Shown here in pieces: positions 46,245-58,189 of a stretch of DNA of 64,000 nt. The position numbers were made by a program, and so were the translations under genes. Position 1 is the first letter of the stretch, and every line of letters begins with the position of its first letter. The notes below the pieces were generated by a model, which saw only the letters and a list, made by a program, of their open reading frames with translations, did no database searches and was not told the origin of the DNA. The stretch is from Haemaphysalis longicornis (Eukaryota > Arthropoda > Arachnida > Ixodida > Ixodidae): NCBI GenBank assembly GCA_013339765.2, contig CM023449.1:205617422-205681421 (forward strand). Reading direction: 5' to 3'.

Positions 46245-49200
46245 CTGCGTACGGCAAGAGAGGGAAGGCGTGCAAGATCCGGAATATACATGAGCATTCT
46301 CAAAGATCAGATTCGGAGTGGACAAAACAAATACATTGCCTAAAATTCCCCCAACTTCACCAATACGGCCGAGGGACTATTGATTATGCGTGTCTTATCC
46401 GTTTAATCAGCCCTCTTTAGATGAGCTTAAGGGCAGAAGGGGTTGGTCCTCGCCAAGTGGAAGGTGGTCCGAAGCCAAGATGCTTTGACATCCACTGGCC
46501 GTCCTAGCCCGCGTCAGAAAGGTTGACCGAACGTACAGGGATCCGACCTGTCTTGAAAGGCCCTCCGCTGCTCGAAGCAGGACATATCAATTGGAGGCAT
46601 GTCTGGGGTTTGTTGGCAATCACGCACGATATGATACAGGGGTTCTGTTTTGTGGGCAGTAAAAGCAGTGGAATCAGCCTTTAGTGGATTAGATGAGGCT
46701 TAGACACGAAGTGTGAAGGGGAAATGCGAAAACGTGCTACTGTGTGTATAAAAATTTGTAGTCAAAATGAATTACTTCAACGGATTACCCCCAGGCGTAT
46801 ATGGAATTCACATTTATGTGAATGCCTCGAAGTCCTCACGGGCAAATTGTTGCCCTGGCTCGTGTCCCTCATCCTTCTGAGGTGCGCCTTCAGTTAATGC
46901 CCTTAAGTCCAGGTTGACCTCAAGGCATCGGCCATAAGGAAGGTCTGTATGCTTCTCGGAAATACACATGTGGTGACAAACACTGCTAAAGCCACGACGG
47001 AGGGAACAAAAGCTGTTTTCTAAATAGCACGGCAATATCATTACCGACCTAGCCATGTCACCAGCGCTACACACACCTGGCTGCTTTACGCCTGTGCTGT
47101 GCGTTGATTTTACAGATACCGCGAAGGTCAGTTCGTCAACCGGGGCCTTCCCGTTGGGTGCACGCTCATTGCCCGTTTGTCGCAAATATGAAGAGGGGGT
47201 ACATTCTACGAGTTCGCTTACACGCTAGCACATTTGATAGCATTTTCAATTAACAACGACGGCAACCTCAACGTAACACTCTCAGCCGAGGGGAGAAGCG
47301 AAATTACTTTGTGAATTTTTTGTTACCCAACTTCTTAGCCTCCGTGGAGTTACCCTCAACATTTCAATCAATTAGAGCACCGCTTCATCTGTTGCCACGT
47401 TCCCGGATGTACTTACGCTCTTCGTACCACTGAAGGCTGCCAAAATGACCTTTAATTTGCTTCCACCTCTTCGACCCAGTGGGCACGGCATTAGTTACCG
47501 CACCTTATGCATTCACACTGAGTTGAAATGTACTGACCCTACAGTTAGCGGAAGCCGATCGGTGTAGTTCAGTGAGGGAGCGAGTGAATTAACGTTATTC
47601 CAACGAGCTTAAAATTATCGCTACTGTGCCCATCCATCATACCACGAGCTTTACTGTGGACATGATTGCAGGAAGTTATAACCGGCCATAACCTGCAACA
47701 AGGCAGCGTTTTATCGTACTTTCTCGGGGCTTTCTGCAGGGTGACTTCGGTGGAACCCACCCATATTTCCTTTTTGTGTCTTACTACTGTAACCCAACCC
47801 CTGATTACTTCCTGGGTGAGCAAATATCTCATCGACGCGGCAGCACGCCAACCGACCGACACCTTTACTTTGTGTCGAAATGAGGTGACACTTTCTATTC
47901 GCCCCGGAACCCCTTCATCGTACCATGCCGGCACGCGACATTGTATGCTGTATGCACCAATAAAAATTCAAGCCCTGCGGAAGTTGCCCGGTTCTTCCTG
48001 CACGGTTTATTTGTCTGGCTCTTCAGCTAATGAAGTACGATGGTGAAAAAGAACTGCCAGAACATCTACAGCCGCATCAGCACATCAGCTAAAAAGAGGA
48101 GGCTCTCGGAAACCGCGGGTCACTGACATCAGGTTTAAATCGTTGTCGCGTACAGCCTTCCACCCTAAGTCGATTCGAATTCACATTTTTGTATTTACCA
48201 ATTTAGAGTTCCAAGAGAGTTATTAGGTCAAATAAATTGGCGGTACAGAAACACAATAGGTGGAATTTGAAAAAGCTGCCTGCATGATCCACAGGGATGA
48301 ACTTGCAAAACACAAAGGAATTGGCGCTGGATAAAAGCAGGGATTAGAATGCCAACTGTGGGGCAGGAAATAGCCCGTGGGTTTAATGTATAAAGCGAGA
48401 GTGGACAAATTATAAAAACAGAAGCAGCGAAGTGCACAAAAGCCATTAAACCCTCATGAACTCTTTGCACCGATCCTGATTTCACGCACAGCATTGTTTT
48501 CAGTACACCCGTTGTGACTTGCCTAAGCTATGTAATTCCAAGCTAGAGGTACGGGTGGTTTTTTCGTTTCTTTCATGGAGCCAGGCCGGCCATTCTTACA
48601 ACTTGTTGTGTTCCTTGTTCGGGGTCATGCCGACGAACGCGAAGTAAACAGCACAGCATGACCCCTCCGCCAGTCGCCCTTGAATATCCGGTTTACCGAT
48701 TACTTTGCGTCCTATGCAAATGGCACGCCTTTCACGACTTCACCATGGCCGGTCCAAGCCCAAGCGCGTTCGTCGCGTTGGCCAATGCGACGCGCAAAGA
48801 ACTACGCATCTCTTTCTCGGTATCTATACCTCGGCGGCTGGTGCCTCTTCATATCTCCTACTCCAGAATAAGATTGCTTTCTCCCACTGCATTTACAGCC
48901 ACGAAGTACATTTATAAGAACGAAGCCTATCTTTATTTTCGTTTTTGCGGCCTTCGTGCTTTCGTGTGCGAACATTGGCTGCAAGAAGCAAAAAAATAAA
49001 TATGTATTAAAACAAATAGGATGTTAGTTTCTCGTTATTGGAGATTATTGCCTCGTCGCGTGCAGAAAATAATATGAAAGCAGAAAAGAGGGGAAAGTGA
49101 TTCCAAAGTCCGGAGAGCAAAAAGAAACCAACCAAGCAAGAATGTCACAAGAGAATATACATGCTGACATTAGAACTCTTCCTGTATTTCTCCTGATGAG

Positions 49201-49255
49201 GATAAGTAGTTGCAGCTTGTTTATCGGGTGATGTCATCTAAATATATAATAAAGT
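46245..49255. other. 5' intron of the Ig-domain gene; no other gene recognised
   Basis: Open frames at 46814-47185 (minus, 123 codons), 47569-47934 (minus, 121) and 47666-48046 (plus, 126) overlap or stand alone without recognised motifs. The last two share the same DNA on opposite strands. Confidence 0.45.
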
Positions 49256-49990
49256 GGGCTACTAGCCCTTTTCAGATTTTGAGCACCCTGGTTATGGCCT
49301 TCGAACAGCACAGGCCCCAGTATCAAACCTTCGGGGCTCCACCACGTTCGAAGGAGACGGCCATTGACAACGTAAGATGAGGTTAGCTGAATAAGGTGAG
49401 CGTGAAAAAACTTTCGAATCCATGTCTGCGTTCTTTTAGTGTGATATACTTTGCGACCAGGTCTGCAAGAGTAGCGGTGTGATCAATGCGGTCAAATGGT
49501 TTGTGAAGATCTACGACGAGGATGAGGTCTTGGATGAACTGTTTCTATAAGATCGGTAAAGGACCGGGGAATCAGCCGAACAATATCGTGGGCGCCTACG
49601 TTTGGACGAAGTCACTTTGTACACAGTGGAAGTATCCCTCTACATACTCAAGCTACTATAGCGTCCATTGTTTACCAGGCGCTCGAGAAACTTACGGAGA
49701 AGTGGGAGTGATTTTGGTCGATGATTGGAGAAATCGGTTGCCCTGAACCATTCTCCCTGTGGTTTCGGAATAGGAATGAACATATGGAGCTTGAGGCGGA
49801 GGGGCACACATCCTGATTCTCCCAACAGGCTGATGTGGTCAAGCAGGTCAGTGATGCTTAGTGACGGAATATTGCGAAGATGTTTCTATGTAAGAAATTG
49901 TGGCCTGGAGCCGATCGTGCTTCGCCCTGGGTTTTGCAATGGTAGTAAATTTCCCGGTCATTCCGAACGTTTAATTGCCTAGACCTCTGA
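49256..49990 (-). mobile_element. Decayed LINE reverse transcriptase fragment
   Basis: The minus strand gives reverse transcriptase motifs in the right order across several frames: FSNHRPKSLPLLRKFLERLV (about 49740-49680, consensus NYRPISLLPxLxKLxERxV), LILVVDLHKPFDRIDHTATL (about 49530-49475, motif A, consensus DLxKAFDxVDH) and NGRLLRTWWSPEGLILGPVL (about 49365-49310, motif B, consensus GVPQGSVLGPVLF). Motif A keeps its Asp and Phe. The YADD box is not reached. Frame changes and substitutions show it is inactive. The clade (CR1- or Jockey-like) is uncertain. Confidence 0.85.
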
Positions 49991-51945
49991 AGAGCACTAG
50001 GAAAAAGAGTGACGTGGCTTTTAAAAAGCGAAACTAGCCAGAGCAGACAACGGCAATGAGTTGTGTTGTGGTGCTTAAATGTGCTGAATTCTAACGCATC
50101 CTCTTTGCTACATATGGTTAGCAATGGCAGCAAATAATGTAATAGATTACGTCCTTGTTTTGAATAGCTCTGGTTTTTAAGGGGGTGAGAGAAAACTACC
50201 GCAAGACCAGTTACAATAATATTCCCCTAGCCCATTATAACCTGTTCGCTCGCGAAAACAGACTTAACGAGGCCAAGTTCATTTCGTCAAGCTAATAATG
50301 TCTAAATTGTGCTAGATATATGCTTGTTAACAGTAGTGATTTTAAATCTCACATTCAATAAAGCATTACGAAGGGTACTTTGGCGCCATAGTCAGCGTGC
50401 TGGTGGTTGGCAATGCGAAGAACGAACCGGTTTTCTTGAGGTCAGCTTGTCACCTGACCCTCCGCCCAGCATTTCTTCTCAGTAAGTTTTCTTTTGAGAT
50501 AAAAATTGGCTCCTCCTAAATTCATTATAATTAATACGCATAAATATCAGCAACGCAATGCCTCTGTAACAACCTTCAAAAAAATTTTCAGTTTGTTCTT
50601 ACGTTCCTTCATCAACCCATTTGTCATGTGTAAATAAAAACATGTACGTTCGTTCCCTATAAACACAACTACGCCTCACTTAGTTCACCTGAGTGGAAGG
50701 AAAATAGTTCGAAGATTGTCAATATCCCCTCGTCCTCCACTAAGTGCACACCGTTTGCATTATTGATCCTAAGCTTCATGTCTTCTTTTTCGTCCATTGT
50801 TTAGAGAACAGGTTTACGCGTGTGACATTTCGAAGGATTGCATGGAACCCCGCTTCGTAATATGAAATGCTGTTTTCTTTTTTATAATGGGAAGCCTTAT
50901 TACTCAAGTACGCTCGTTAGAAAGGCCTGAACAGCTGGGTTAAATATTCGTAGAACCGGCATGCCTGTGAAGGATGCTCCACAGCAGAAAGAAAATTAAG
51001 GCAGGGAAGCCAATGTTATTCTTATTTACGGAGCAAATTTCCACGAGTCGTAGTCGTACGACAACCATTACTCGCACTTGCACTCTTTGCCGTCGCAATC
51101 CTCTCACTATTCACACACGTCCCACTTCCCCTTAATTCTTAAGGTAAAGTATCCAGGAGATTTCAAAGCGTTAATAATCCTTATGAGTAGCTGCTTTCTT
51201 GATTGCACGGCCAATACCTTTCCTATGTTTTTGCTCAAGTTACTTTCTTGCCAGTACTTCTTGCGCCGTTCTTTGCTATCTCCTCAGTTACTTGGAATGT
51301 AAACCTGTGGTCAGGACTTCACCTTATACAAAGCGCCCCAAGCGCAAGAGTACATATAATTTGTAGTTGCAAAAAAAGTAGGCGATATACATGAACTGTA
51401 GCCGACCTTAGCGTAGAATGGGGAGACTGCAAACAGCTTTGTAAAATAACTGATGTGACAGAAATGATAAAGAGAAAACTTATTGTTGCCGTAAAGAAGA
51501 CGCGAAAGCGAAGATGTATTTACAAAGCGTATATTTACAAAGCAGAGAGAATCGCACAGATTATGAACGCGAGATCTTTGTCTACCTCGTTTTCTAAATG
51601 CACCTCAGAGTCTGAGAGTGCCCAGCGTCCCTTTTAGGCTGCGGTCTAACACATCTCACCAGGCTTTGCGTAGGCTGTGTACTGGCGTCCTGTTCTTCCT
51701 CTGTGGCTCTTACATTGCAACATATTCCGCGCGGCTGAAAGCGCCGTCCAGTTCATCATTACAATGAAGTTAGGTCGAGCCGTAGTGTGCTTGTTCAGGG
51801 AAACATGAATAACGGCCGTTGTGAAATGGTGTGAATAGGGCGATGATAAAACGAGGGGCAATACCACGCACGTGACATCCGCGAAGGCGCATGATCGCGC
51901 TCGTTCACATGCCTCGCGCTGTTAGCATTCCGAATCCCGACGCAG
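49991..51945. other. No recognisable gene
   Basis: AT-rich, short unrelated frames only. Confidence 0.45.
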
Positions 51946-52173
51946 CAGAAGCAGTCTGTGATAGAATACACCATCAGTTTCTCGATGGACGCTCGAAGAG
52001 GCACCGCGGCCACACAGTTCAGAGGCATCTTCGAAGGCGACGAGCCGTGGGAGGACGGAGATGTCACAGGCACGCTACCGGGTCGCATCAACGACGCCGA
52101 CTGCGCAGCCTGCCCAAACGGTCGGAGATGCGACTCCGAGTCCTCGCGCCCATCTTTCGGAGGCAGGGACGGC
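51946..52173 (+). CDS. Candidate penultimate exon, unknown membrane protein
   Basis: I do not recognise the product. The frame is open from 51895, and the exon start is set at CCGACGCAG|CAG before 51946. It holds 76 codons with high GC at third positions, unlike the AT-rich surroundings. The peptide is polar with an acidic patch (FEGDEPWEDGD) and paired cysteines (CAACPNGRRC). It ends in GGC|GTGAGG, a good donor at 52174 in phase 0. The frame also stays open past the donor to 52344, so an intronless frame change is the alternative. An ATG at 51982 could serve as start if this is a first exon. Confidence 0.45.
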
Positions 52174-52273
52174 GTGAGGCCTTCCTGCTGCCTTTGCTCA
52201 TACGAAGGGGACCACGCGGGGAAGCCTCTCTTCTCGTCTCCCTGTTTGTGCGCCAACCTGTTCCTGCATGCAG
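52174..52273 (+). other. Candidate 100-bp intron
   Basis: It starts GTGAGG and ends CCTGTTCCTGCATGCAG with a pyrimidine-rich stretch. Removing it joins two different reading frames in phase 0. Confidence 0.45.
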
Positions 52274-52546
52274 CACCGGCGGAACCGCAATCGAGGCCAT
52301 GCTTCGCGCCCATCCTCCAAGGCCCCCTACCCGGTGCAGTGTAGCACCAAGCCCATTTGGAAATGGTTTTGGGAGGAAGAATCGCGGGACCTAGCTTTGG
52401 TGTTCGCCGCTACGGTGGTCTTCACCGTGGGAAATGTGGCTGCCATGGCAATGGCCTTTATGTACGTCCTGTACGAGTGCCATCCCCTGTCCGTGCATCC
52501 GGCGGCTAAAATTGCCTCAGCGCTGTTCGTGCCTTCCATGATTTGA
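52274..52546 (+). CDS. Candidate terminal exon with single membrane segment
   Basis: Ninety codons to a TGA at 52544, followed 50 bp later by AATAAA. The start is very basic (HRRNRNRGH). An aromatic, acidic membrane-edge motif follows (WKWFWEEES, residues 29-37), then a hydrophobic helix of about 27 residues (LALVFAATVVFTVGNVAAMA and on, residues 40-66), then a short tail. By the positive-inside rule the N-terminal side is probably cytosolic. Third codon positions are GC-rich. The function is unknown. It is the best plus-strand host coding segment in the window, but no homologue is recognised. Confidence 0.55.
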   Translation, partial: HRRNRNRGHASRPSSKAPYPVQCSTKPIWKWFWEEESRDLALVFAATVVFTVGNVAAMAMAFMYVLYECHPLSVHPAAKIASALFVPSMI

Positions 52547-52595
52547 CTGATTCGTAATAACAATATCTCCTCATTTTGCCTTGCTTTAAGCTCGC

Positions 52596-52601
52596 AATAA
52601 A
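52596..52601 (+). promoter_or_regulatory. Polyadenylation signal AATAAA
   Basis: A consensus hexamer 50 bp after the stop of the candidate terminal exon. Confidence 0.5.
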
Positions 52602-53740
52602 TGGTTTACGATGGCAGCAGTGCATGGTTACGCAACAAATTCAGCATAATAATGGCAGGGTTTTGTCTCGGAGTTCCCGTTAAAAACAAAACTCTCACAA
52701 TCTGCGGGCAACTGATAAACTTGGTGCATGAGTGTTGCTATTGATGCGTAAGCTAGCGCGCTCGCAGAGGTCAAAAGAAAGCTGCAAAAGTGTTGGTTTG
52801 GGGTGCAGCCCAGGGGAATGGTTCCTTCTTCCCTGGAGCCCATATGCAGTTCGCTCTGCCTGTGTTGTGTCCACCAGCTGAAGCTGGGTAGGCAGAGAGG
52901 GGCTGGGTAGGCAGACAGGTGGGTAGCTGACGGGAAGGGAGAAGGGTGGTCTGGGCTAAAGTCGCACACCCCGACTTATGAGCAAAATTTACATTCAGCC
53001 TCATAGCGATTCGGGTGCATTAAGTGAAGACACGTCGGGTGTGGGAAGGAGCCGGATTTTATGAGCCGTAGGGTAGTTTGTTGTTCCCTGGATAGGTCAG
53101 GGTCAAACATTCCGGGTGGGGCGGGTGTAGAGATACAGAGAGACTGTGCTCCGCCTCACCCGGAATTATTGAGCGTTCTTTGCGGCTGCGTGATGAGAAC
53201 GAGCATTGAAAATTATTTTGACATGCATTGAACTATCCTTAAGAATGCTTGAGGATCTCATCCCTCTCGTTCATGGACTTGAGCCTCGGTTCGATGCTCC
53301 CGCCTTCTCCGTCTTCACAAGTCTTCAACGCTTATCTTGCAATCTGGAACGCAGCTCTCTCCAAGGGGTTTAGCCACTGTTTCGTTCTTTTCTCTTTTCT
53401 CGCTCGCTCTGCTGGGGGACTGACGTAAACATTTTGCTGACGTGTCGCATACATTGCTCCCACAATAATAAACGAACTGGTGCAAACGCGAACCAAGTGT
53501 GTGGTGCCCCTATATCCAGGTGTCATTGTGGCTGGCTGCCTTACCCACGTGGTCGGCCCGAAAAACTGGCGACACCTGTCTCTCATTGCTCGCAAAAAAT
53601 GATTGCGAAGTGTGCCGATATTCGAATTAGCTGATCACTCTCAAACTACCTGGTAGACGTAACGAGGAGTGCCACCAGAAACACATTGCGGCCGTATTAT
53701 GAAATGACGTGGCGTTGAGTTTTGGAGGGGAGGGTTGTAT
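52602..53740. other. No recognisable gene
   Basis: Only short frames; no repeat recognised. Confidence 0.45.
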
Positions 53741-53786
<46 letters not shown>

Positions 53787-53812
53787 GGTGGTGGTAGTGG
53801 TGTTGATGATGC
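53741..53812 (+). repeat. (GAT)n-(GGT)n compound microsatellite
   Basis: About nine GAT units pass directly into about eight GGT units with one interruption near the end. Polyaspartate/valine-like frames here are artefacts of the repeat. Confidence 0.95.
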
Positions 53813-54188
53813 CCTCAATGTTTTTGGCACGTACGCACAAAGGGGGCTTGGCCCAGACTAAATGCCTTCCTGTAATTCGTGAGGCCCTCAAAATACTAAT
53901 TTATCTCTGGAAAGACACAGGCCGTAAAATGGAAGTTCGTTATAAATAAACCCAGACTAACCGATAATTAGTATCCTTCAGAAATTAAAGCAACCTGAAG
54001 CAGAAAGGAAAGCTTCAATGAAATTATAGATATCTGTTTTTTGCATACCCCAAATTTGTTTCCCGAATAGATAATATAAGTGGGACAGATATAATCAGCA
54101 GTTGGCTAGCTGCCGAGAAGCGGCCACAGGCGAGAAAAAAAAATGTTCAGGACACACATGCTGCTCTTCTTTTCGTTAGGGTGCCGGG

Positions 54189-54189
<1 letters not shown>
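53813..54189. other. No recognisable gene
   Basis: Nothing recognised. Confidence 0.5.

Positions 54190-54219
<30 letters not shown>
54190..54219 (+). repeat. Poly(G) run of 30
   Basis: Thirty consecutive G, preceded by GGGC. It can form G-quadruplexes, and its length is likely unreliable in assembly. Confidence 0.9.
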
Positions 54220-54220
<1 letters not shown>

Positions 54221-56603
54221 GCGAGTGTCTACCTGTCTAACCTGAAGCAACATGACGTGTCTTCCGGGGGTTTTCGCTTTGCGATCGGGTCGTAAATTTC
54301 CAACGTTAAAAATGGCTGACACTCAGCGTGGTGTCCGTTATTGCGCAGCCATGCTGTTAAAATAACAGTGGTCATGGTAGTATCAACCGCTAACAAATAT
54401 ACTTTAATTCGCAACATGACAATAGTTATTTACGAGGGTATTGACCGGTTGCTGTTCCCACAACTGGAAGAAAGGAACGCCATTGTTTCTCGTATGGTAT
54501 TTAGCATTCTTGCGCAGTGTTTACTTAAATGATAATAGAAAAGAATTAAGTTTTATTCTCGGAGCAGACATGGGGGTGGGCTTCCCGCATCGGCATTGTG
54601 CTGCGACTAGAATGGTTTTGTAACGGGGGTTCAGGCTATTTTCGCTAAAACTTTCACCCATCACCCCTGTTGAGACAAACTTCTCGCGCGTTGTTTAACC
54701 GTAGGGCAATCCGGCGACATATATGTGTTTCTGAATAGTTCACACAAACCTCTAATTACAGCCGTTTTTTGTAAGCATGCACATACTGCAAACGCCCACG
54801 CACTGACAGCCCACGGGAATTTTAAATTGTGTACAACTGCCCGGTGAACAAATTATTATGACAACCAAATGATACTAGGCGACATGCCAGGGTCGTTTAG
54901 CGACCAATTGCACATTTTTACAAGATACACACCTTCGATTGAGAGCTACAGATCATTCGCGAGAAAGTTGACTTTGCCTCAAAGCTATTTTATTGGCAGA
55001 CCATAAAATGAAATCCCAACAAGTGATCTTGTTACGTGTCACCTCAGTGAGTGGAATGGACTTTGGACACTCAGGGATGCGCTATGGAGAAACTTTAAAG
55101 AGACTTTCAAGATAACATCTGGGAATACCATGTACAGCATTGCTGTAAACGTAGAGGTCAACGGTGACCCCCGCGCATTGGCTGACGCATGATTCAGCTT
55201 CGCTTGTGCGATAGACGATACACGAACCATAGTGTGTTTTGGAGTTATGAAAGTTTGGTGATTTAAACTTGATTCTGTCGCGCAGGCCAAATTCCCACTG
55301 TCTCATACGCTGGCACTTGATAGCTGTCATGGTTTCCGTAGACTCGACACATGGTGCGTGGTGGTAATTCTGTCCTAATGTAGCTTGCTTAAGGCTTATC
55401 CATTTACTATTGCAGAGAAACACATTACACCGTGGTCCCAATGAAAAAGGAGTGTTTCATCTACCTCAACTCCAGCTCCCCCTCAGCCTATGTTACTAGT
55501 GGTTTGTGAAGCGGAGAGCATACATATCAGCCATTTACACGTGTGTTTTGTTCATTCAGAAGCCTTGCACTCTCAGCTATGTCAAAACCGAAGAACTGTA
55601 TTGATATTTGCTGGATTGGATTTGCAGCGAGCGATGTAGAGGCGTAGCTGCGATGCAATCAAGGCCTCTGTGAGACACCAAATATTAAAAAGGTATGTAG
55701 AACGACGTCTTTCTGAGGGTTATTTGGTCTTTGGACTCTGAGATATGCTCAATACAATGTCGGTGTTATTAGTAAACACGGTAGCGAGGAAATGTAGGTG
55801 TGCTGTCCGTCTCTAGCTGGATTGACCCAAACACATTTCTTGTGAGCCTGATCACTTGTGGGTGAGTGGGTCATTGGAAACTAGTCGGTAAGTTATTGGT
55901 GAGGGAGAGACGAGTGTAGCAGGGAGAACAGGCGGTGAACACAGTAAGCAGGGGGACACATAGAAAAAAGGAGAGTATGGGAAAAAGATAATGTTGTTGG
56001 AAGAAAACGGCGCGTGGCGTGGGGTGATGCAGAAATTTGCCATGTGTCATCCAATTTCGTTTTTGCATGCCGTTTCACCTTGATAGTTGTTCTCAACTTG
56101 AACTCTGTGCCGCGCATTCCCTCCGTGGTAATATATGTGCTCGCGGTCTAGTGGCTCGTGCCTGAAGCTGCTGTGGGCTGAACCCGCGACTGAAGTTCGT
56201 TGTGAAATCGAAGCCTTGAAAGCGTACTCAAACTCTAGCCATATCACCAGGATGATCACTGTTGCAGATAGCTGATTGGTACGGCCAAGACACGCACCCT
56301 ACCACGAAGAATTCCGCAACCACACCGCTTGGGTCCTCTTCTCCAGGGAAGGCACGCTCGGGGAAAAAGGGCCGCAGCGATGGCGGGCACCCGCATTTTG
56401 TTTCTTTACGTTGCTGGTATGCGCGTTGCGGTAAAATTCGGGAAAACCATACGTTGATTTACGTCACCTTGCAGGGAAAAGGCGTAGCGCGTGCCTGTTG
56501 CTGTGCTCGCATAAAATCAAGACCATATTCACCGCGTGAGCTAATGGCAGGTGGGGAGAATGAAGGGGATGAAGGCACCCTCATCCCTATGGAGATTTAT
56601 TGA
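54220..56603. other. No firmly recognisable gene
   Basis: A possible exon-like stretch at 56268-56420, after ATCACTGTTGCAG, encodes a Ser/Lys/Gly-rich peptide. It has a weak donor (CTG|GTATGC) and is not called. Confidence 0.4.
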
Positions 56604-56835
56604 GCAAGCAGGCTCCGTGGCAGCTCTTCACCGTACACTGGATGCAGTGCAGTCAACAGCTGCGGCGCAGCGTTGCGTACCTGCGCCGGAAACGGCACTC
56701 CTTGACAGAGAACAGACTTTTCCCATCAGCGCTGTCCAAAGCGCTGTGCTTGGGATGGTGAAATGCTTCCTGACGTGTCTGCGAAGGGAGAGCGGGGTAA
56801 TGCCCTTCGCACAAAGCAGACGCCACGCAATTCAG
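56604..56835 (+). CDS. Candidate internal exon, unknown product
   Basis: The product is not recognised. About 77 codons run open to ATTCAG|GTGAGG, a consensus-like donor at 56836, in phase 0. The peptide (SVAALHRTLDAVQSTAAAQR at its start) is alanine-rich and helix-prone, with VLGMVKCFLTCLRRE further on. Third positions are GC-rich compared with flanks. The 5' edge is uncertain: AAGCAG|GC at 56604 is a weak acceptor, and the frame is open further upstream. No partner exon is established; 57265-57350 also ends in a phase-0 GTGAGG donor and could be next. Confidence 0.3.
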
Positions 56836-57264
56836 GTGAGGTTATAAAGAAGAATTTTACTCAATGTTGTTAATGTATATCTTACAGAAAGATGGGCGAG
56901 ATTAAGAGTTGTGAAGCGTTCGCTTCGTGTAACAGAGAATAATAGGAATGAGATGTAGCCTGTGATATATTTTGACAGTGTAGAGTTCATATTTCGAGAG
57001 AAGGTAAAGGGAAAAGATGGGGGCGCTTTGTTCCCACGCGCTGTGAGGAGCTATTGTGAGAGCACCTGCCATCGTATGTGCTTGTCATCTGCGAAAGAAA
57101 AAAAAAAACAGATCTTTGAAACATGTTCTCTGTATTTTCTCTACCGCTCCTTACTTCTGCAGTATTTCACAATGCGATATATACTATACTCTCGTACATA
57201 CTATACGTTTGGTCACGGGAGTTAGATTTCGCCTCTCCGTGCATCTTCTTGGCGACTGATGAAG

Positions 57265-57350
57265 AAGAAATAATGAGGTTCTTCAAGAAGCTCGAGCCGA
57301 GAGGACGATCTCGACTCGCTACGATGACCGACGTCCGATGCTTGAAGCAG
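57265..57350 (+). CDS. Candidate short exon, unknown product
   Basis: The product is not recognised. The frame reads MRFFKKLEPRGRSRLATMTD and ends AAGCAG|GTGAGG at 57351 in phase 0. It is preceded by a pyrimidine-rich stretch (CGCCTCTCCGTGCATCTTCTT), but the nearest AG (GATGAAG) is a poor acceptor. It has the same donor hexamer and phase as 56604-56835. Confidence 0.25.
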
Positions 57351-58189
57351 GTGAGGAATGAGGACTACTTTTCTTGCTGGATATTAGATTTATTTAGACT
57401 ATTTACATAACTCCTTGTATTTCAATCAGGACAGAATGACGGTTACATTGTCACTGTGCCTGCAGCATCCTGTTCGGCCAATATCTATACTGAACTATAT
57501 CCCTCTCGACCGACCCGCGACAAAACCTGACACAATGGTTGTTATTCCAAAAACCACGCCTCCAAAGGTGGCGTTCAAGAAAGAGCGATTGGCCACAAGA
57601 ACTAACCAATCTCAAACATGTCCCCACCTGTGGTCACATGACCCAACACTCTCGTTCATGCACTAATAGTACGTTTCCCGCGCACTTTATTGCAACCAAC
57701 AAGCAAATACAAGACATCTGCCACCTAAAGTCACTGACCGCGTGGAGTGGTCGAACCATTAAGTTAAGCGGGCGGCACTGCTCAAAGCCAAAGCCGAACG
57801 CTTAGAGCGGTCTTCGCGCGGCTAGTCGTGGCTAATCCCTTCCCCAGACTAAGGGACGCCGCTGGCCGCAGCGCGACTGGCGGGAAAGCTGCGCCAAGCC
57901 TAGGCGAGCATTCTCGAGGCGAATGACCCATGAACGAACAGCACCTACGCCGGCTTCGCAAATCCTCAAAGTTTACGCCGCGCGCCTTTTCGACACTAAA
58001 TCCCCGTTTAAATTGACCCGACGAGGGCGCGTTGAGGCGAAATAAACAGGTTTTTTGAACTCGACACCCCCATGTATAAGCGGACGGGTTCGTTCGGAGA
58101 GCCGTCGCGGCGAGTCCAGTCGACCCGGAGGCAGGGGGTGGGTTGGCTCCTTCGTCGGGCTGAGTCGACGGGCCGCGGGGAGCAGAATA
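57351..58189. other. No recognisable gene
   Basis: GC-rich from about 57780 to 58180 with several overlapping frames on both strands, none recognised. Confidence 0.45.

Noticed and set aside
47569..48046. Open frames of 121 and 126 codons on opposite strands over the same DNA
   Set aside because: Mutual shadows with no motif, and no way to choose a coding strand.
56268..56420. Exon-like segment after GTTGCAG
   Set aside because: Good acceptor but weak donor, and a low-information Ser/Lys/Gly-rich peptide.
57255..57275. CTGATGA motif followed by GAAA, as in hammerhead ribozymes carried by some Penelope-like elements
   Set aside because: There is no room for stem II between the motifs and no flanking stems I and III. 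CTGATGA at 49196 and 58291 fails as well.
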